Shown here piece after piece: positions 1-7,289 of a stretch of DNA of 7,652 bases. The notes below the pieces were generated by a model. That model saw only the letters and a list, made by a program, of their open reading frames with translations, was not told the DNA's origin and did not search any database. Position 1 is the stretch's first letter. The number at the start of each line of letters is the position of its first letter. Where the stretch lies: the NCBI GenBank assembly GCA_902805995.1, contig CADCUU010000084.1, positions 1 through 7,652 on the forward strand, given 5' to 3'. The translations under genes and the position numbers were made by a program. Source of the DNA: an uncultured Rubellimicrobium sp. (GTDB lineage Bacteria > Pseudomonadota > Alphaproteobacteria > Rhodobacterales > Rhodobacteraceae).

Positions 1-1467
1 CAGCAGGATCCAGCGGCAGCCCAAGTCCACCACGAGGAGAGCCGGCTGCGTGAGCCCCACGAGCGCGCCCAGCCCCAGGATCACCGCGCCCGGCATGACG
101 AAGATGCCCATGGCCGGCCCGGCGAGGAGGTTGGCCAGCAGGCCATAGGCGGCGAAACGGTTGAAGTGCGCCCCCGCATAAGGCGCCGTGGCGAACCCGG
201 CCACCAGCGAGGACAGGACGAGCACGGCGGCATGCGCCACCCAACGCCACCGGCCCTGCGTCCACGCGGTCCATCGCCCGCCAAAGAACCACGCGAGCGC
301 CGCCACCGCCGCATAGGACATCTGGAAGCCGGGATTGACGAGGCTTTCCGGCCTCAGCACCAGGATGATGAGGGCCGAGATCGCGACCGAGCGAAGCGTC
401 ACCGCCTGCCGGTCGGCGAGGATGGCCCCCAGCATCACCGCGACCGTGACGAAGGCCCGTTCCGTGGCGACGTCCCGGCCCGCGAGCGCGAGGTAGAAGG
501 CCGCCACAGGGAGCGCCACAAGGGCCGCCGCCTTCTTGCCGTTGATCCGCAGCGCGAGAGGCGGCACGGCGGCGATCCCGGCGCGGACGAGGCCAAAGAC
601 GAAGGCCACCAGTAGCCCCATATGCGTCCCGGAGATCGAGACGAGGTGATAGAGCCCCGAATCGCGCATCACCTGGTTGGCGCCCTGCGACAGGCCGGAG
701 CGGTCCCCCGTCAGCACCGCCGCCGCGAAGCCGCCCGCATCGTCGGAGATGTTGGACCGGATCGCGGCGGACAGGTAGGCCCGCAGCCGATGGAGCCAGA
801 GCCCACCTTCGGGCTCGGCGGCCGACAGCACGGGCGTTTTCGTCCAGCCCACGGCACCCAGCCCCTCGAACCAGGCGCTCCGGCGGAAGTCGAAGTCCCC
901 GGGCTCGGACGGGCCCGAGGGTCCGACGAGATGGCCGGTCAGCAGGACCACGCGCCCGGGCTCGACCGCAAGCCAGTGCTGATCCCCGCTGATTGAGATG
1001 CGGACCAGTCGCGGCGTGCGGTCGGGGGCCACGTCTTCCAGCACCACGCGGTCGAGCGTCAGGCGTAGCGCGTCCGAGGCGGATCGGTCGATGCCGACGA
1101 TCCGCCCTTCGATCGGGCCGTAGTAGCGGAAGTCGAGCACCGGCGCGGCCACCATCCAGGCCCGCGCCCCGGCCAGTCCCGCCCCGGCAGCGGCCAAGGC
1201 GAGCCCCAGGAGCAGCGGCGCGACCGCCGGACCCGCGCGCCTGGCCCCCAGGAGGGCCAGCAGGATCACGGCGCCGACCGCGCACCAGGCCACGACCCCC
1301 GGCTCGACCGGCAACGCGAAGTAGCCGCCGATTCCCGTCCCCAGCGCGACCGGAGCCCAGGGGAGCAGATGCCCGCGCTGGGCCAGCAGCGAGTCGCGGG
1401 CTGCCGTGACGACGCTGGCGGGCCTCCAACCGCCGATCCAGCCGCCTGGCGCCACTGCCTCGACCAC
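1..1467 (-). CDS. comEC: ComEC/Rec2 family DNA-uptake channel protein (C-terminus beyond window)
   Basis: Reading the minus strand from 1467 to base 1 gives 489 codons with no stop, so the gene leaves the window before its end. ComEC is the polytopic inner-membrane channel that brings single-stranded DNA into the cytoplasm during natural transformation; in Rhodobacter capsulatus it is also needed to receive gene-transfer-agent DNA (established knowledge). Residues about 30-108 hold several hydrophobic segments (RGHLLPWAPVALGTGIGGYF onward), followed by a soluble DUF4131-type part with GDFDFRRSAWF at 190-200. The Competence domain follows: LTGDRSGLSQG at 252-262, HLVSISGTHMG at 274-284, GRDVATERA near 330, RPESLVNPGFQMSY at 372-385 and HFNRFAAYGLLANLLA at 434-449. 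A C-terminal metallo-beta-lactamase-like domain, if present, lies outside the window. The start is uncertain: GTG at 1467 has GGGGA 8 nt upstream, and GTG at 1455 is an alternative. The frame stays open upstream but offers no ATG near gltX. It is divergent from gltX. Confidence 0.93.
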   Translation of the reverse strand, partial: MVEAVAPGGWIGGWRPASVVTAARDSLLAQRGHLLPWAPVALGTGIGGYFALPVEPGVVAWCAVGAVILLALLGARRAGPAVAPLLLGLALAAAGAGLAGARAWMVAAPVLDFRYYGPIEGRIVGIDRSASDALRLTLDRVVLEDVAPDRTPRLVRISISGDQHWLAVEPGRVVLLTGHLVGPSGPSEPGDFDFRRSAWFEGLGAVGWTKTPVLSAAEPEGGLWLHRLRAYLSAAIRSNISDDAGGFAAAVLTGDRSGLSQGANQVMRDSGLYHLVSISGTHMGLLVAFVFGLVRAGIAAVPPLALRINGKKAAALVALPVAAFYLALAGRDVATERAFVTVAVMLGAILADRQAVTLRSVAISALIILVLRPESLVNPGFQMSYAAVAALAWFFGGRWTAWTQGRWRWVAHAAVLVLSSLVAGFATAPYAGAHFNRFAAYGLLANLLAGPAMGIFVMPGAVILGLGALVGLTQPALLVVDLGCRWILL

Positions 1468-1544
1468 TTGTCCTGTCCCCGACCCCCGATTAAGCCCAGC
1501 GGGCGCCAGGATGCCGCGAAATGGTGAACAAGAGGTTAACCGCG
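1468..1544. promoter_or_regulatory. Divergent comEC-gltX spacer with 11-bp-spaced direct repeat
   Basis: This 77-bp spacer must hold the promoters for both divergent genes. GGTGAAC (1523-1529) and GGTTAAC (1534-1540) form a direct repeat with an 11-bp period, which reads as GAAC-N7-TAAC. That is 7 of 8 defined bases of the alphaproteobacterial LexA box GAAC-N7-GAAC (GTTC-N7-GTTC on the other strand). The repeat overlaps the gltX ribosome-binding site AAGAGG (1530-1535), 9 nt before the ATG at 1545. A weak plus-strand -35-like TTGTCC is at 1468-1473, but there is no good -10 at the matching distance (TAAGCC at 1491). On the minus strand CTTAAT (1494-1489) could be a -10 for comEC, with a poor -35. 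Promoter positions are therefore uncertain, and the LexA reading is inference. Confidence 0.35.
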
Positions 1545-2957
1545 ATGCCCGATACCCCCGCCGTCACCCGCTTCGCGCCCTCGCCAACCGGCGCGCTCCA
1601 TATCGGGGGGGCGCGGACGGCCCTGTTCAACTGGCTCTTCGCGCGGGGCCGCGGCGGCAAGTTCCTCCTGCGGATCGAGGACACCGACCGCGCCCGCTCC
1701 ACGCCCGAGAACCGGCAAAAGATCCTCGACGGCCTCACCTGGCTCGGCCTCGACTGGGATGGGGAGCCGATCAGCCAGTTCGAGCGAGCCGACCGCCATG
1801 CCGAGGTCGCGCGCGAGATGCTGGCGAACGGCCAAGCCTATAAGTGCTTCGCCACCCAGGAGGAGATCGAGGCCTTCCGCGAGGAGGCGCGCGCCGAGGG
1901 CCGCTCGACCCTCTACCGCTCCAAGTGGCGCGACGTGCCCGAATCCGAGCACCCGGACGCGCCGTTCGTGATCCGCATCAAGGCCCCGCGTGACGGTGCC
2001 ACCACGGTTCACGATGCCGTGCAGGGCGAGGTCACGATCCAGAACGACCAGCTCGACGACATGGTCCTGCTGCGCGCGGACGGCACGCCCCTTTATATGC
2101 TCGCGGTCGTGGTGGACGATCACGACATGGGCGTGACCCATGTGATCCGGGGTGACGACCACCTGACCAACGCCTTCCGGCAAAAGCTGATCTACGAGGC
2201 GATGGGTTGGCCCGTGCCCGTCATGGCCCACGTCCCCCTGATCTTCGGCCCTGACGGCAAGAAGCTCTCCAAGCGCCACGGCGCGACCGCCACGGCTGAC
2301 TATCAGGCCATGGGCTACCTCGCCTCCGCCATGCGCAACTACCTCGCCCGGCTGGGCTGGAGCCATGGCGACATGGAGGTCTTCACCGACGAGGAGGCGC
2401 GCGCCGTCTTCGACCTGTCGGGCATCGGCAAGTCCCCCGCCCGCTTCGACTTCAAGAAGCTGGAGAACCTGTCGGGCCAGCACATGGCGCGCACCCCCGA
2501 TGAGGCCCTCCTGCGCGAGCTCGAGGCCTTCCTTGCCGCAACCGGGGCGCCTTCGGTCCCCGAGGAGAAACGCGACCGCCTCCTCGCCGCGCTGCCCTTT
2601 GCCAAGGCCAAGGCCCGGACCCTGCCCCAACTCCTCGACCAAGCGCATTTCGCGCTGGCGGAGCGCCCACTCGACATGCCCGCCGACGTGGCCAAGGTGC
2701 TCGATCCGGTATCCCGTGGTATACTGGCAAGTTTGACGCCGCACCTGCACAATGCTAGGTGGGAGCGGGGCATTCTCGAAGGGATCGTCTCGGCCTCGGC
2801 CGAGGCGAACGGAACTTCCTTGGGCAAGCTCGCCGGACCTCTCCGCGCCGCCCTGGCCGGGCGCACGGTGGCGCCCAGCGTGTTCGACATGATGCTCGTC
2901 CTGGGGCGCGAGGAGACGCTCGCGCGCCTTCAGGAAGTATTAGAGCGCGAGGGGTAA
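1545..2957 (+). CDS. gltX: Glutamyl-tRNA synthetase (class I, GltX)
   Basis: The enzyme charges tRNA(Glu) with glutamate in the cytoplasm. Alphaproteobacteria that lack GlnRS also use a GluRS to misacylate tRNA(Gln), which GatCAB then amidates (family knowledge; not testable here). The product is 470 aa, a normal bacterial GluRS length. The class I HIGH signature appears as [14 protein letters not shown] (9-22) and the KMSKS loop as KKLSKRHG (239-246). [13 protein letters not shown] (41-53), [23 protein letters not shown] (184-206) and GWSHGD (271-276) are family blocks. The anticodon-binding region covers about 310-470. Of the Zn-binding cysteines of E. coli GluRS only C101 has a possible counterpart, so no zinc site is expected. 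The start at 1545 is chosen because AAGAGG lies 9 nt upstream and the protein then begins shortly before TRFAPSPTG; an in-frame ATG at 1521 would add eight residues. Codons 389-405 are unusually rich in rare, AT-ending codons (see the separate entry). The stop is TAA, and gltA follows after 29 bp. Confidence 0.97.
   Translation: MPDTPAVTRFAPSPTGALHIGGARTALFNWLFARGRGGKFLLRIEDTDRARSTPENRQKILDGLTWLGLDWDGEPISQFERADRHAEVAREMLANGQAYKCFATQEEIEAFREEARAEGRSTLYRSKWRDVPESEHPDAPFVIRIKAPRDGATTVHDAVQGEVTIQNDQLDDMVLLRADGTPLYMLAVVVDDHDMGVTHVIRGDDHLTNAFRQKLIYEAMGWPVPVMAHVPLIFGPDGKKLSKRHGATATADYQAMGYLASAMRNYLARLGWSHGDMEVFTDEEARAVFDLSGIGKSPARFDFKKLENLSGQHMARTPDEALLRELEAFLAATGAPSVPEEKRDRLLAALPFAKAKARTLPQLLDQAHFALAERPLDMPADVAKVLDPVSRGILASLTPHLHNARWERGILEGIVSASAEANGTSLGKLAGPLRAALAGRTVAPSVFDMMLVLGREETLARLQEVLEREG
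2709..2759 (+). promoter_or_regulatory. Rare-codon patch inside gltX with extended -10 motif; candidate gltA promoter
   Basis: Seventeen consecutive gltX codons (V389-R405) read GTA TCC CGT GGT ATA CTG, then GCA AGT TTG ACG CCG CAC, then CTG CAC AAT GCT AGG. Eight end in A or T, and TTG and AGG are also rare in such GC-rich genomes, whereas neighbouring stretches are almost all G/C-ending. The patch contains TGGTATACT (2717-2725), an extended -10 box (TGnTATAAT) with one mismatch. It also has a GGTAT direct repeat at 2708-2712 and 2718-2722, a TTGACG at 2733-2738, and a CACCT/AGGTG inverted repeat (2742-2746 and 2757-2761). An extended -10 needs little -35, and none is evident at 17-18 bp. 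A transcript starting near 2732 would give gltA a leader of about 255 nt. A second, weaker -10 (TATTAG, 2938-2943) lies nearer gltA. Promoter function is inference; a translational pause is the alternative. Confidence 0.35.
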
Positions 2958-2972
2958 GAAGCATGGGACAAC

Positions 2973-2981
2973 AAGGGGAGG
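2973..2981 (+). promoter_or_regulatory. Shine-Dalgarno that fixes the gltA start
   Basis: AAGGGGAGG ends 5 nt before the ATG at 2987 and is the strongest ribosome-binding site in the window. It favours MAETRT as the gltA N-terminus over the in-frame ATG at 2963, which has only AGAAG just before it and would place this site inside the coding sequence. Confidence 0.8.
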
Positions 2982-2986
2982 CCATC

Positions 2987-4279
2987 ATGGCCGAGACCAG
3001 GACCGCGACGCTTTCGATCGACGGCAAGGAAGTGCAGCTTCCCATCCTGTCGCCCACAGAGGGGCCGGATGTCGTCGACATCCGCAAGCTCTATGCCCAG
3101 GCGGATGTGTTCACCTACGATCCGGGCTTCACCTCCACCGCGGCCTGCGATTCCACGATCACCTTCATCGACGGTGACGCGGGCATCCTCCTCCACCGCG
3201 GTTACCCGATCGAGCAGCTGGCCGCCAAGTCGCACTACCTCGAGGTCTGCTCCCTCCTCCTCAACGGGGAGCTGCCCACGCCGGACGAGCTCGAGAAATT
3301 CGAGAACACGGTGACCCGGCACACCATGATCCACGAGCAGATGCACAACTTCTTCCGGGGCTTCCGGCGGGACGCGCATCCGATGGCGACCATGGTGGGG
3401 GTGGTCGGCGCCATGTCGGCCTTCTACCACGACAGCCTCGACATCAATAACTCGCGTCAGCGCGAGATCGCGGCCTTCCGGCTCATCGCCAAGATGCCGA
3501 CCATCGCGGCCATGGCCTACAAGTACTCCATCGGCCAGCCCTTCGTGTATCCGCGGAACGACCTCGATTACGCGTCGAACTTCCTGCACATGTGCTTCGC
3601 CGTCCCGGCTGAGCCCTATGACGTGAACCCCACTATATCGCGCGCCATGGACCGCATCCTGATGCTCCATGCCGACCACGAGCAGAACGCCTCCACCTCG
3701 ACCGTGCGCCTCGCCTCATCCTCGGGCGCGAACCCCTTCGCCTGCATCGCGGCGGGGATCGCCTGCCTCTGGGGCCCGGCGCATGGCGGCGCCAACCAGG
3801 CCGCGCTGGAGATGCTGCGCGAGATCGGGACTCCGGACCGCATCCCCGACTTCATCGCCAAGGTGAAGGACAAGAACTCGAACGTGCGGCTGATGGGCTT
3901 CGGCCATCGGGTCTACAAGAACTTCGACCCGCGCGCGAAGGTGATGAAGCAGTCCGCGGACGAGGTGCTCGACCTCCTCGGCGTCAAGGACAACCCGCTC
4001 CTCCAGGTCGCCAAGGAGCTGGAGCGGATCGCGCTCGAGGACGACTATTTCATCCAGCGCAAGCTTTACCCGAACGTGGACTTCTATTCGGGCATCATCC
4101 TTGAGGCGATGGGCTTCCCGACCTCCATGTTCACCCCGATCTTCGCGGTGGCGCGGACCGTGGGCTGGATTTCCCAGTGGAAGGAGCAGCTAGCCGATCC
4201 GCAGCTCAAGATCGGTCGCCCGCGGCAGCTTTACATGGGTTCCTCCATGCGGGACTACGTCGAAGTCGAGAACCGCTGA
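2987..4279 (+). CDS. gltA: Citrate synthase (type II, hexameric-type)
   Basis: The enzyme condenses acetyl-CoA with oxaloacetate to citrate and CoA, the entry step of the TCA cycle, in the cytoplasm. The product is 430 aa, close to E. coli GltA (427 aa). The catalytic triad is visible: H266 in [10 protein letters not shown] (261-270), H307 in GFGHRVYKN (304-312) and D365 in NVDFYSG (363-369). The oxaloacetate-binding stretch [14 protein letters not shown] (228-241) is intact, as is the C-terminal RPRQLYMG (411-418). The N-terminal beta domain begins [13 protein letters not shown] (9-21), typical of the Gram-negative type that is often NADH-inhibited; the allosteric property cannot be read reliably here. 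It lies 29 bp after gltX with no terminator between them, so some co-transcription is likely. A separate promoter in the gltX tail is plausible, since GltA is usually made at a higher level than an aminoacyl-tRNA synthetase. The GNAT gene begins 5 bp after its stop. Confidence 0.98.
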   Translation: MAETRTATLSIDGKEVQLPILSPTEGPDVVDIRKLYAQADVFTYDPGFTSTAACDSTITFIDGDAGILLHRGYPIEQLAAKSHYLEVCSLLLNGELPTPDELEKFENTVTRHTMIHEQMHNFFRGFRRDAHPMATMVGVVGAMSAFYHDSLDINNSRQREIAAFRLIAKMPTIAAMAYKYSIGQPFVYPRNDLDYASNFLHMCFAVPAEPYDVNPTISRAMDRILMLHADHEQNASTSTVRLASSSGANPFACIAAGIACLWGPAHGGANQAALEMLREIGTPDRIPDFIAKVKDKNSNVRLMGFGHRVYKNFDPRAKVMKQSADEVLDLLGVKDNPLLQVAKELERIALEDDYFIQRKLYPNVDFYSGIILEAMGFPTSMFTPIFAVARTVGWISQWKEQLADPQLKIGRPRQLYMGSSMRDYVEVENR

Positions 4280-4284
4280 CCGCC

Positions 4285-4818
4285 ATGGAGGAGACGACGC
4301 TTCGTACGGCGCGTCTCCTCCTGCGGCCGGCCCGCCTGTCCGACCTTTCCGACCTGAACGTGGTCATGTCAGACCACCAGACGATGCGCTACTGGTCACA
4401 GGAGGCGCATCGCGATCTCGCGGAGACGGAGGCCTTTCTGGCCCGGATGATGGCCCGCAACCATCTCGGCCAGGATTTCGTCATGGAGCTGGAGGGCCGG
4501 GCCGTCGGCAAAGTCGGGGCCTATGCGCTGCCTGAGGTCGGCTTCATCCTGCGCCGCGATCTCTGGGGGAAAGGGCTCTCGACCGAGGCCATGATCTGCC
4601 TGATCCCGCATCTCTTCGCGACCACGGATGTGCTCGCGCTGACCGCGGATGTGGACCCGCGCAACCTCGGCAGCCTACGTGTTCTGGAGCGTTTGGGATT
4701 CCGGGAAACGGGCCGGGCCGAGCGGACCTTCTTCCTTTATGGGGAATGGGCTGACTCGATCTATCTCGCGCTACCGCGACCCGAAGCCGGTATCTCAGGC
4801 GATCTGAACGGCAACTGA
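4285..4818 (+). CDS. GNAT-family N-acetyltransferase (RimJ/RimL-like)
   Basis: The predicted 177-aa cytoplasmic protein has the layout of the Acetyltransf_3/COG1670 group, which transfers the acetyl group of acetyl-CoA to protein N-termini or small amines; the substrate cannot be told from sequence. The N-terminus TLRTARLLLRPARLSD (5-20) is the hallmark beta-1 strand of this group. The acetyl-CoA pyrophosphate loop appears as RRDLWGKGLSTEA (90-102), a variant of R/QxxGxG/A. It is followed by DVDPRNLGSLRVLERLGFRETG (122-143), the usual motif B region. The frame is open upstream into gltA, but ATG 4285 gives the expected family N-terminus; the RBS is weak and translational coupling to gltA is likely. 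The start codon lies in the left arm of a strong stem-loop. Placement directly behind citrate synthase means both products use acetyl-CoA, but a functional link is only a suggestion. Confidence 0.88.
   Translation: MEETTLRTARLLLRPARLSDLSDLNVVMSDHQTMRYWSQEAHRDLAETEAFLARMMARNHLGQDFVMELEGRAVGKVGAYALPEVGFILRRDLWGKGLSTEAMICLIPHLFATTDVLALTADVDPRNLGSLRVLERLGFRETGRAERTFFLYGEWADSIYLALPRPEAGISGDLNGN
4287..4321 (+). repeat. Long GC-rich stem-loop over the GNAT start codon, just after gltA
   Basis: GGAGGAGACG (4287-4296) and CGTCTCCTCC (4312-4321) are perfect 10-bp inverted repeats. With a single bulged A (4297) the stem continues CGC (4298-4300) with GCG (4309-4311), giving 13 base pairs around the 8-nt loop TTCGTACG. 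The left arm includes the G of the GNAT ATG and begins 8 nt after the gltA stop. No T-tract follows (TGCGGCC), so it is not a standard intrinsic terminator. It could protect the gltA 3' end, limit read-through, or hide the GNAT start so that it is opened only by ribosomes finishing gltA. The structure is seen in the sequence; the role is inference. Confidence 0.6.
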
Positions 4819-4873
4819 GCAAACTGGCGACAGCCACTCCGCCCGAAACGCCCGGGACAGTGTGAGACCTGCT
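4819..4873. other. Convergent spacer between GNAT gene and ccmH
   Basis: Two transcription units end towards each other across 55 bp. I see no strong bidirectional hairpin or T-tract. There is a 4-bp stem TGGC/GCCA around GACA (4826-4837), a direct repeat of CGCCCG, and the palindrome CCCGGG. Termination here may be Rho-dependent. Confidence 0.4.
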
Positions 4874-5320
4874 TCAGCCTTTCAGCAGATCGTTCAGCCG
4901 CGCCCGCTCCTCTTCGGTCAGCGCCTCCTCCGGGGCCGTGCCGCGCTTGCGGACCACGCTCCAGCCGAGGCCTAGGCCCATGAGCAGCATCGCAGGCCCA
5001 GCCAGCCAGAGGACGAGGTTCGCGCCGTTCCCGGTTGGACGCAGAAGAACAAACTCGCCGTAGCGGGCAACCACCGCGTCCATGATCTGCTGATCCGTGT
5101 CCCCCGCGACCAGCCGCTCGCGGACGAGGAGGCGGATGTCGCGGGCGACCTCGGCATGGGATTCGTCGATGGATTCATTGCGGCAGACCGGGCAGCGCAG
5201 GCCGTCGCTGATCTGTCGGGCCCGAGCCTCCAGGGCGGGGTCGGCCAACACCTCCTGCGGTTCCACGGCGAGGAGCGACGTGGGCCACAGGAGAAGGGCA
5301 AGCGCGATGGCGCGGATCAT
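4874..5320 (-). CDS. ccmH: Cytochrome c maturation protein CcmH (apocytochrome thiol reductase subunit, CycL/Ccl2 type)
   Basis: CcmH is a membrane-anchored periplasmic thiol-disulfide protein that keeps the CXXCH cysteines of apocytochrome c reduced and works with CcmF (and CcmI) in heme ligation, System I. The product is 148 aa. A signal peptide/anchor covers residues 1-18 (RAIALALLLWPTSLLAV), and the active-site motif LRCPVC is at 41-46 (C43, C46), followed by NESIDESHAEVARDIRLLVR. A conserved YGEFVLLRP is at 87-95, one transmembrane helix at about 101-123, and the C-terminal tail is charged. It lacks the TPR extension of E. coli CcmH, so CcmI should be a separate gene elsewhere. The start ATG overlaps the ccmF stop in the four bases ATGA (5317-5320), which indicates translational coupling. 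The stop TGA is at 4876-4874. Confidence 0.96.
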   Translation of the reverse strand: MIRAIALALLLWPTSLLAVEPQEVLADPALEARARQISDGLRCPVCRNESIDESHAEVARDIRLLVRERLVAGDTDQQIMDAVVARYGEFVLLRPTGNGANLVLWLAGPAMLLMGLGLGWSVVRKRGTAPEEALTEEERARLNDLLKG

Positions 5321-7284
5321 TCGGCGGCCACCGGGGCCGCAGCGCGAGAGGCCTTGGCCGCCCCGCCTGCCACGCGAAGGCGCCGGTCCGAGAGCGAGAA
5401 CATCCCGCCGAGCGCCATCAGGATCGCGCCCCCCCAGATCCAGTTGGAGAAGGGCTTGATGTAGGTGCGCACCGCGTAGCCCCCATTCGCCTGCGGGTCG
5501 CCGATGACGACGTACACGTCGCGGAAGAACCCGTTGTCGATGGCCGCCTCAGTCGTGGGCATCGCGGTGACGGGGTAAAACCGCTTCTCGGGGAAGAGCC
5601 GCGCGACCTCCGCGCCGTTGCGGGTGACGGTGACGTCGGCCATGAGGCTGCGGTAGTTGGGCCCCGGCACGTCATCCACGGTGTTCAGGGTCAGTGAATA
5701 AGCCCCGACATCGAACCGCTTCCCGAGTTGGGCGACGCGGATGTCCTCCTCGCTCCAGGCCATGTGGAGCGAGACGCCGAGGATCGTGACGCCCAGGCCG
5801 GCATGAGCGAGCGCCTTGCCCCAGTCGGCGCCGGGCAGGCGGAGAAGACGCGCGGCGCCCGACCGCCCGGTCCTCTGCCAGAGGTCCAGCGCAGCCCCGG
5901 CAATCACCCAGGTGCCCAAGGCGGAGCCCACGACCGCGAGGATCGAGCGTCCCGTCCCGACAGTCCAGGCGAGCCCCGCCACGGCAAAAGCCAAGAGGAG
6001 TGCGGGCCAGAGGCTGCGGAGGTTGCGGCCCAGATCGGCCCGCTTCCAGGCGAGGAGGCTGCCCACCGGAAGAGCGACGGCGAGGCCGATCATGAAGGGC
6101 GTGAAGGCGGCCTCGAAGAACGGGGGGCCGACGGAAAGGGTGCGGCCAAGGAGCATCTCGGCCACCAGCGGCCAGACGGTGCCCACGAAGACGACAAGGG
6201 CCGCGACGGCGAGGAGGATGTTGTTGAGGACGAGCCCGGCCTCGCGGCTCACGAGGCCGAAGACGCCCTTGGCCTCCATCGCGGAGGCGCGGGCGGCGTA
6301 GAGCGTAAGCGCGCCGCCCACGAAGACGGCGAGGATCGCGAGGATGAAGACGCCACGGGCCGGGTCGCTCGCGAAGGCGTGGACCGAGGTGATCACGCCC
6401 GAGCGGACGATGAACGTGCCCAGCAGCGAGAAGCCGAAAGCCAGGATCGCGAGGAGAATCGTCCAGCTTTTCAGCGCCTCCCGCTTCTCCACCACGACGG
6501 CGGAATGCAGGAGGGCCGCGGCGAGGAGCCAGGGCATGAAGCTCGCGTTCTCTACCGGGTCCCAGAACCAGAAGCCGCCCCAGCCGAGCTCGTAGTAGGC
6601 CCACCAGGAGCCGAGCGCGATGCCGACGGTCAGGAACATCCAGGCGGCGAGCGTCCAGGGGCGGACCCAGCGGGCCCAGGCGGCGTCCACGCGCCCTTCG
6701 ATCAGGGCGGCAACGGCGAAGGAGAAGGACATCGAGAGGCCGACATAGCCGAGGTAGAGGAACGGCGGGTGGAAGGCGAGGCCGGGGTCCTGCAGGAGCG
6801 GGTTCAGGTCGCGGCCATTCATGGGCGGGACCTCCAGCCGCAAGAACGGGTTCGAGGTGAAGAGGATGAAGGCGAGGAAGGCCACGCCGACCGAGGCCTG
6901 CACGGCCAGGACCCGCGCCTTGAGCGGCAGGGGAAGGTTCTTCCCGAACCACCCGGCCGAGGCGCCGAACAGCGACAGGATCAGGATCCAGAGGAGGAGC
7001 GAGCCCTCGTGGTTCCCCCAGACGCCGGTGAGCTTGTAGAGCCAGGGCTTGTCGCTGTGCGAGTTGGCCACGACCAGCTCTACCGAGAAGTCCGAGGCCA
7101 GGAAGGCCCAGGTGACCGCCAGGAACGAGAAGGCGATCAGAAGGAATTGGGCGGTGGCGGCCGGGGCCGCCATCTCCATCCAGTTGCGCCAGCCCTTGTG
7201 GGCGCCGACCATCGGGACGACCGACTGGAGGATCGCCACGCCGAGGGCGAGGATCAGGGCGAAATGTCCGAGCTCTACGATCAT
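5317..7284 (-). CDS. ccmF: Cytochrome c heme lyase subunit CcmF (Ccl1 type)
   Basis: CcmF is the integral-membrane core of the System I holocytochrome c synthetase: it takes heme from CcmE and attaches it to apocytochrome at the periplasmic side. The product is 655 aa, the usual length, with many hydrophobic segments. The tryptophan-rich WWD heme-handling motif is GSWWAYYELGWGGFWFWDP (225-243), followed by VENASFMPWL. The four conserved histidines sit at the expected places: H172 (AFHPPFLYLGY), H260 (LLHSAVV), H302 (SVHAFASDP) and H494 (ALAHAGLGV); they correspond to E. coli H173, H261, H303 and H491. A large periplasmic loop near 510-610 precedes the last helix (about 614-631). The N-terminus MIVELGHFALILAL is typical of the family, which supports ATG 7284. 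Upstream is a near-consensus promoter ending 5 bp before the ATG; AAGG at 7292-7289 could serve as a close-set RBS. ccmH follows with a 4-bp overlap. Confidence 0.98.
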   Translation of the reverse strand: MIVELGHFALILALGVAILQSVVPMVGAHKGWRNWMEMAAPAATAQFLLIAFSFLAVTWAFLASDFSVELVVANSHSDKPWLYKLTGVWGNHEGSLLLWILILSLFGASAGWFGKNLPLPLKARVLAVQASVGVAFLAFILFTSNPFLRLEVPPMNGRDLNPLLQDPGLAFHPPFLYLGYVGLSMSFSFAVAALIEGRVDAAWARWVRPWTLAAWMFLTVGIALGSWWAYYELGWGGFWFWDPVENASFMPWLLAAALLHSAVVVEKREALKSWTILLAILAFGFSLLGTFIVRSGVITSVHAFASDPARGVFILAILAVFVGGALTLYAARASAMEAKGVFGLVSREAGLVLNNILLAVAALVVFVGTVWPLVAEMLLGRTLSVGPPFFEAAFTPFMIGLAVALPVGSLLAWKRADLGRNLRSLWPALLLAFAVAGLAWTVGTGRSILAVVGSALGTWVIAGAALDLWQRTGRSGAARLLRLPGADWGKALAHAGLGVTILGVSLHMAWSEEDIRVAQLGKRFDVGAYSLTLNTVDDVPGPNYRSLMADVTVTRNGAEVARLFPEKRFYPVTAMPTTEAAIDNGFFRDVYVVIGDPQANGGYAVRTYIKPFSNWIWGGAILMALGGMFSLSDRRLRVAGGAAKASRAAAPVAAE

Positions 7285-7289
7285 GGGAC

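Noticed and set aside
166..1409. Plus-strand open frames opposite comEC (166-615, 622-996, 993-1409)
   Set aside because: The minus strand carries an unbroken ComEC reading frame with family motifs throughout; the plus frames are compositional shadows.
1536..2750. 404-codon open frame antisense to gltX
   Set aside because: The opposite strand encodes a complete, recognisable GluRS. The antisense translation is low-complexity G/A/V/R/H-rich sequence typical of shadow frames in high-GC DNA.
2733..2761. TTGACG plus CTAGGT as a second full promoter in gltX
   Set aside because: At 15-18 bp spacing the would-be -10 boxes match TATAAT at only about two positions.
2793..2806. 14-bp palindrome GCCTCGGCCGAGGC in gltX
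   Set aside because: It encodes an Ala/Ser/Glu-rich stretch with normal preferred codons and has no nearby partner copy, so it is best explained by composition.
2906..2925. GCGCGAG/CTCGCGC stem with 6-nt loop near the gltX end as a terminator
   Set aside because: It is inside the coding region with no T-tract, and such stems are common by chance in this GC-rich sequence.
4819..4873. Intrinsic terminator between the convergent genes
   Set aside because: Only a 4-bp stem and direct repeats are present, with no run of T on either strand.
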